Of a stretch of DNA of 64,000 nucleotides, positions 62,013-64,000 are shown in pieces. This DNA comes from Paenibacillus sp. USDA918EY (GTDB lineage Bacteria > Bacillota > Bacilli > Paenibacillales > Paenibacillaceae): the NCBI RefSeq assembly GCF_009870825.1, contig NZ_WTWY01000015.1, forward strand, positions 62,001 to 126,000. Reading direction: 5' to 3'. Below the pieces are notes generated by a model that made no database searches, was not told the DNA's origin, and saw only the letters and a list, made by a program, of their open reading frames with translations. Numbering within the stretch: the stretch's first letter is position 1; each line of letters opens with the position of its first letter. Position numbers and translations under genes: made by a program.

Positions 62013-64000
62013 ATCCATTTTGCTTGTCGTATTGGTTGCGTCTCTCGTTTTGTTTGCGTCGGCTTTTGCGGTTTTGGCCTGGATCGGCAGCAGGCGGAGG
62101 CAAGCCGTTCATTTGGAGTTTTTCGGAGCTGCGGGAAACCGCGGCATAGGATGGAAGGCCCATTGGAACCGTGCCTTGCAAAAAGCATACGTGCTGATGG
62201 TGCGGGTTCCGCTGCTATCGGCTTACATCCGCCGGATCCGAAAACGGCTTTCAGGCGTTCACGCCTATGATGAATTTAAGCTGAGACAAGAAACGGCAAA
62301 AATCACGTCAGCCATTTTAGGCTTGTTAAGCCTTGCGTCCGTTATTTTATTGCTGCTGAATCCGAGCTTCGGATTTTTGCTTCTGGTGCTGCTGACGGCG
62401 GTCATCATCAACAGCTTATTGGTCGACATGTACGTGAACCGCTTGGAAAAGCGGCTTCTGGTCCAAATGGTAGACCTGTTTTCGGAAGTCAGGCACCGTT
62501 ACCAGCAGCATGAAATGATCGACGAAGCGCTTTACGAAGCGGCCGAAACGGCCGGCTACGAGGCAGCGGTCCATACCCGCAAAATCTATGAAGCGATAAA
62601 TGCCAAGGACCCGGCGCAGGAGCTGGAAAAATACTACGAAACGGCTCCCAACCGATTTTTAAAGGCGTTCGCGGGCATTTCCTACATGATTATGGAGTTC
62701 GGGGACAAGGTGAAGGAGCAGGGTTCGATTTACTTAAAAGGGCTCAGCGGGTTGACCAAGGAAATCCATCTCGAGATTCTGCGCCGGGACAAGCTTGATT
62801 ATCTTCTGAAGGGATTAAACGTGATCGCCCTGGCCCCCGTGTTTTTTGCCAAACCGATCGAACGATGGGCCCGGGGAAATTTCCCGGCCATGGACGCGTT
62901 TTATACAAGCAAACTGGGGTACGTGACCAAAATCGTTATTTACGTCGTGATTATTTTGTCTTTTGTGTTGTTGCAGCGGCTGCAGCAGGACAACGAAACG
63001 GCGTACCGATCGGCAGACCGGAAAAAGCCGTGGGAGCAATGGCTGTACTCTTTTTCCGCGATTCGGGCGGCTGTTTACTTTGCGGCTCCGCGATCCGGGA
63101 CGCCGGCTTACGCCAAAATCATCCGTTTGCTTCGGGAGAGCAGCACCCATCTGCGGTACGAATGGTTTTATATCCGCCGGATTGCATTTTTCCTGTTGGC
63201 CTTCGCGGCGACGTTGACCTTATTCCTGTTTTTGCATCAATCGGCCCAAAAGCATATTCTGATCGATCCGGTGGAAGGAACGACCTTTTTCGGACAGGTA
63301 TCGACTGAACAAAAGGCGGAAGGGCAAAAGCTCAGCGACCAGGACCGGGAAATCATGGAGGAGGTTGGCATGTCTCCCGGGGCCAGTTACGACGATATTG
63401 CGAGCCGTTGGACCATCAAACATGGGCAGGGAAACCCTTCGAACAAAGATACGATGGCGGCGGCCGCGAACCGGATCCTTGCCAAACTGAAAGCTTACAA
63501 TGCGGAATATCTCAAATGGTGGGAACTGCTGTCCGCTTTTCTGGCGGCTTGGGCGGGATACCAGTTTCCGCTTTGGCTGCTTTACTTCCAGCGGAAGATT
63601 CGTTATATGGACATGCGGCATGAAGTATATCAGTTTCAAACCGTCATCTCCATGCTGCGGGAAATGGAACGGATTTCGGTGGAGGAGATTTTGGAATGGA
63701 TGAATCGGTTCGCCATCATTTTTAAAACGCCGATACAAAAATGCGTGCTCCATTATGACCACGGGGCCGAGCAAGCTCTTGCCGTGCTGAGGGAAGAGGT
63801 CCGATTGACGGAGTTTCAAAGACTGGTGGACAAGTTGCTTTTATGCGTCGAAAAAATTCCGATCGCCCAGGCTTTTGACGATCTCGAAAACGAAATGGCC
63901 TTTTATTTCGAGCAGCGCAAGCAGGAATACGAAAAAATCATCGACACGAAAGCGGCGATCGGAAAGACGCTCGGTTTTGCGCCGATGTATGCCCTTGTAT
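62002..64000 (+). CDS. TadB/TadC-like membrane protein, partial (3' end outside window)
   Basis: The frame is open from ATG 62002 to the window edge, more than 666 residues. Hydrophobic helices occur near residues 3-27, 98-140, 308-328, 392-414 and about 508-530, with two large soluble parts between. The helical segments with EVRHRYQQHEMIDEALYEA and SMLREMERISVEEILEWM each read like the T2SSF domains of TadB and TadC, suggesting that the two platform proteins are fused. The start overlaps the TadA-like gene by 11 bases. It would form the inner membrane platform of the pilus or secretion machine. Confidence 0.7.
   Translation, partial: MSIKSILLVVLVASLVLFASAFAVLAWIGSRRRQAVHLEFFGAAGNRGIGWKAHWNRALQKAYVLMVRVPLLSAYIRRIRKRLSGVHAYDEFKLRQETAKITSAILGLLSLASVILLLLNPSFGFLLLVLLTAVIINSLLVDMYVNRLEKRLLVQMVDLFSEVRHRYQQHEMIDEALYEAAETAGYEAAVHTRKIYEAINAKDPAQELEKYYETAPNRFLKAFAGISYMIMEFGDKVKEQGSIYLKGLSGLTKEIHLEILRRDKLDYLLKGLNVIALAPVFFAKPIERWARGNFPAMDAFYTSKLGYVTKIVIYVVIILSFVLLQRLQQDNETAYRSADRKKPWEQWLYSFSAIRAAVYFAAPRSGTPAYAKIIRLLRESSTHLRYEWFYIRRIAFFLLAFAATLTLFLFLHQSAQKHILIDPVEGTTFFGQVSTEQKAEGQKLSDQDREIMEEVGMSPGASYDDIASRWTIKHGQGNPSNKDTMAAAANRILAKLKAYNAEYLKWWELLSAFLAAWAGYQFPLWLLYFQRKIRYMDMRHEVYQFQTVISMLREMERISVEEILEWMNRFAIIFKTPIQKCVLHYDHGAEQALAVLREEVRLTEFQRLVDKLLLCVEKIPIAQAFDDLENEMAFYFEQRKQEYEKIIDTKAAIGKTLGFAPMYALV

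Noticed and set aside
1-64000. tRNA, rRNA, CRISPR arrays, transposases or phage genes
   Set aside because: I looked for cloverleaf-like and repeat-spacer patterns and for transposase motifs and recognised none; a covariance-model or profile search was not possible.

Overview
The window looks like a chromosomal segment of a Gram-positive, endospore-forming bacterium, most likely Paenibacillus or a close relative. The evidence is strong AGGAGG-type ribosome sites, many U-tailed terminators, sporulation genes (cotE, spoVK, a YjcZ peptide), GlnR/GlnA control, LexA next to a YneA-like division inhibitor, and gene order shared with Bacillus subtilis (cotE-mutS-mutL-miaA-hfq and spoVK-hflX-ynbB-glnR-glnA). 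The assignment rests on gene content and synteny, not on a search.

Layout. 1-6.9 kb: a carbonic anhydrase cut by the window edge, a HesB-like protein, an M32 carboxypeptidase, a three-gene ABC importer of the NMT1/SsuA type followed by an aromatic-acid-exporter-like protein, and a lipoprotein. 7.1-25.8 kb: a conserved housekeeping block with cotE, a putative amidoligase, mutS, mutL, a methyltransferase, miaA, hfq, a class A penicillin-binding protein, an Ntdp-like phosphatase, a YdcF-like protein, spoVK, hflX, a PLP enzyme, glnR and glnA. 25.8-28.4 kb: an AT-richer, degraded patch with two small genes, a badly damaged FAD oxidoreductase and an imperfect second copy of the glnA 3' end and terminator. 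28.4-33.6 kb: a small WYL-like/winged-helix pair, an IseA-like secreted protein, a VOC gene broken by a stop codon, several tiny membrane or sporulation peptides, and nhaC. 33.7-40.1 kb: a sugar ABC importer without its own ATPase, with a YesM/YesN-type two-component system. 40.2-45 kb: a serine hydrolase, the lexA/yneA SOS divergon, ynzC, a HAD phosphatase and a YtkA-like lipoprotein. 45-55.7 kb: mtnD and metH back to back, RNase Z, a HAD phosphatase, a Fpg/Nfo base-excision pair, and a tightly overlapping set (cREC-like, thioredoxin-like, ABC ATPase, methyltransferase).

55.7-64 kb: the most unusual part. A promoter and a very long terminator-like leader hairpin precede an operon that resembles a divergent Tad/type IV secretion-like pilus system. 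It encodes a Ser/Thr kinase fused to a MinD/TadZ-like domain, a SAF-domain (CpaB-like) protein, two more degenerate ParA/TadZ-like proteins, a TadA-like ATPase carrying an N-terminal membrane anchor, and a very long TadB/TadC-like membrane protein that runs off the window. No pilin or prepilin peptidase is visible inside the window.

No tRNA, rRNA, CRISPR array or intact insertion sequence was recognised.
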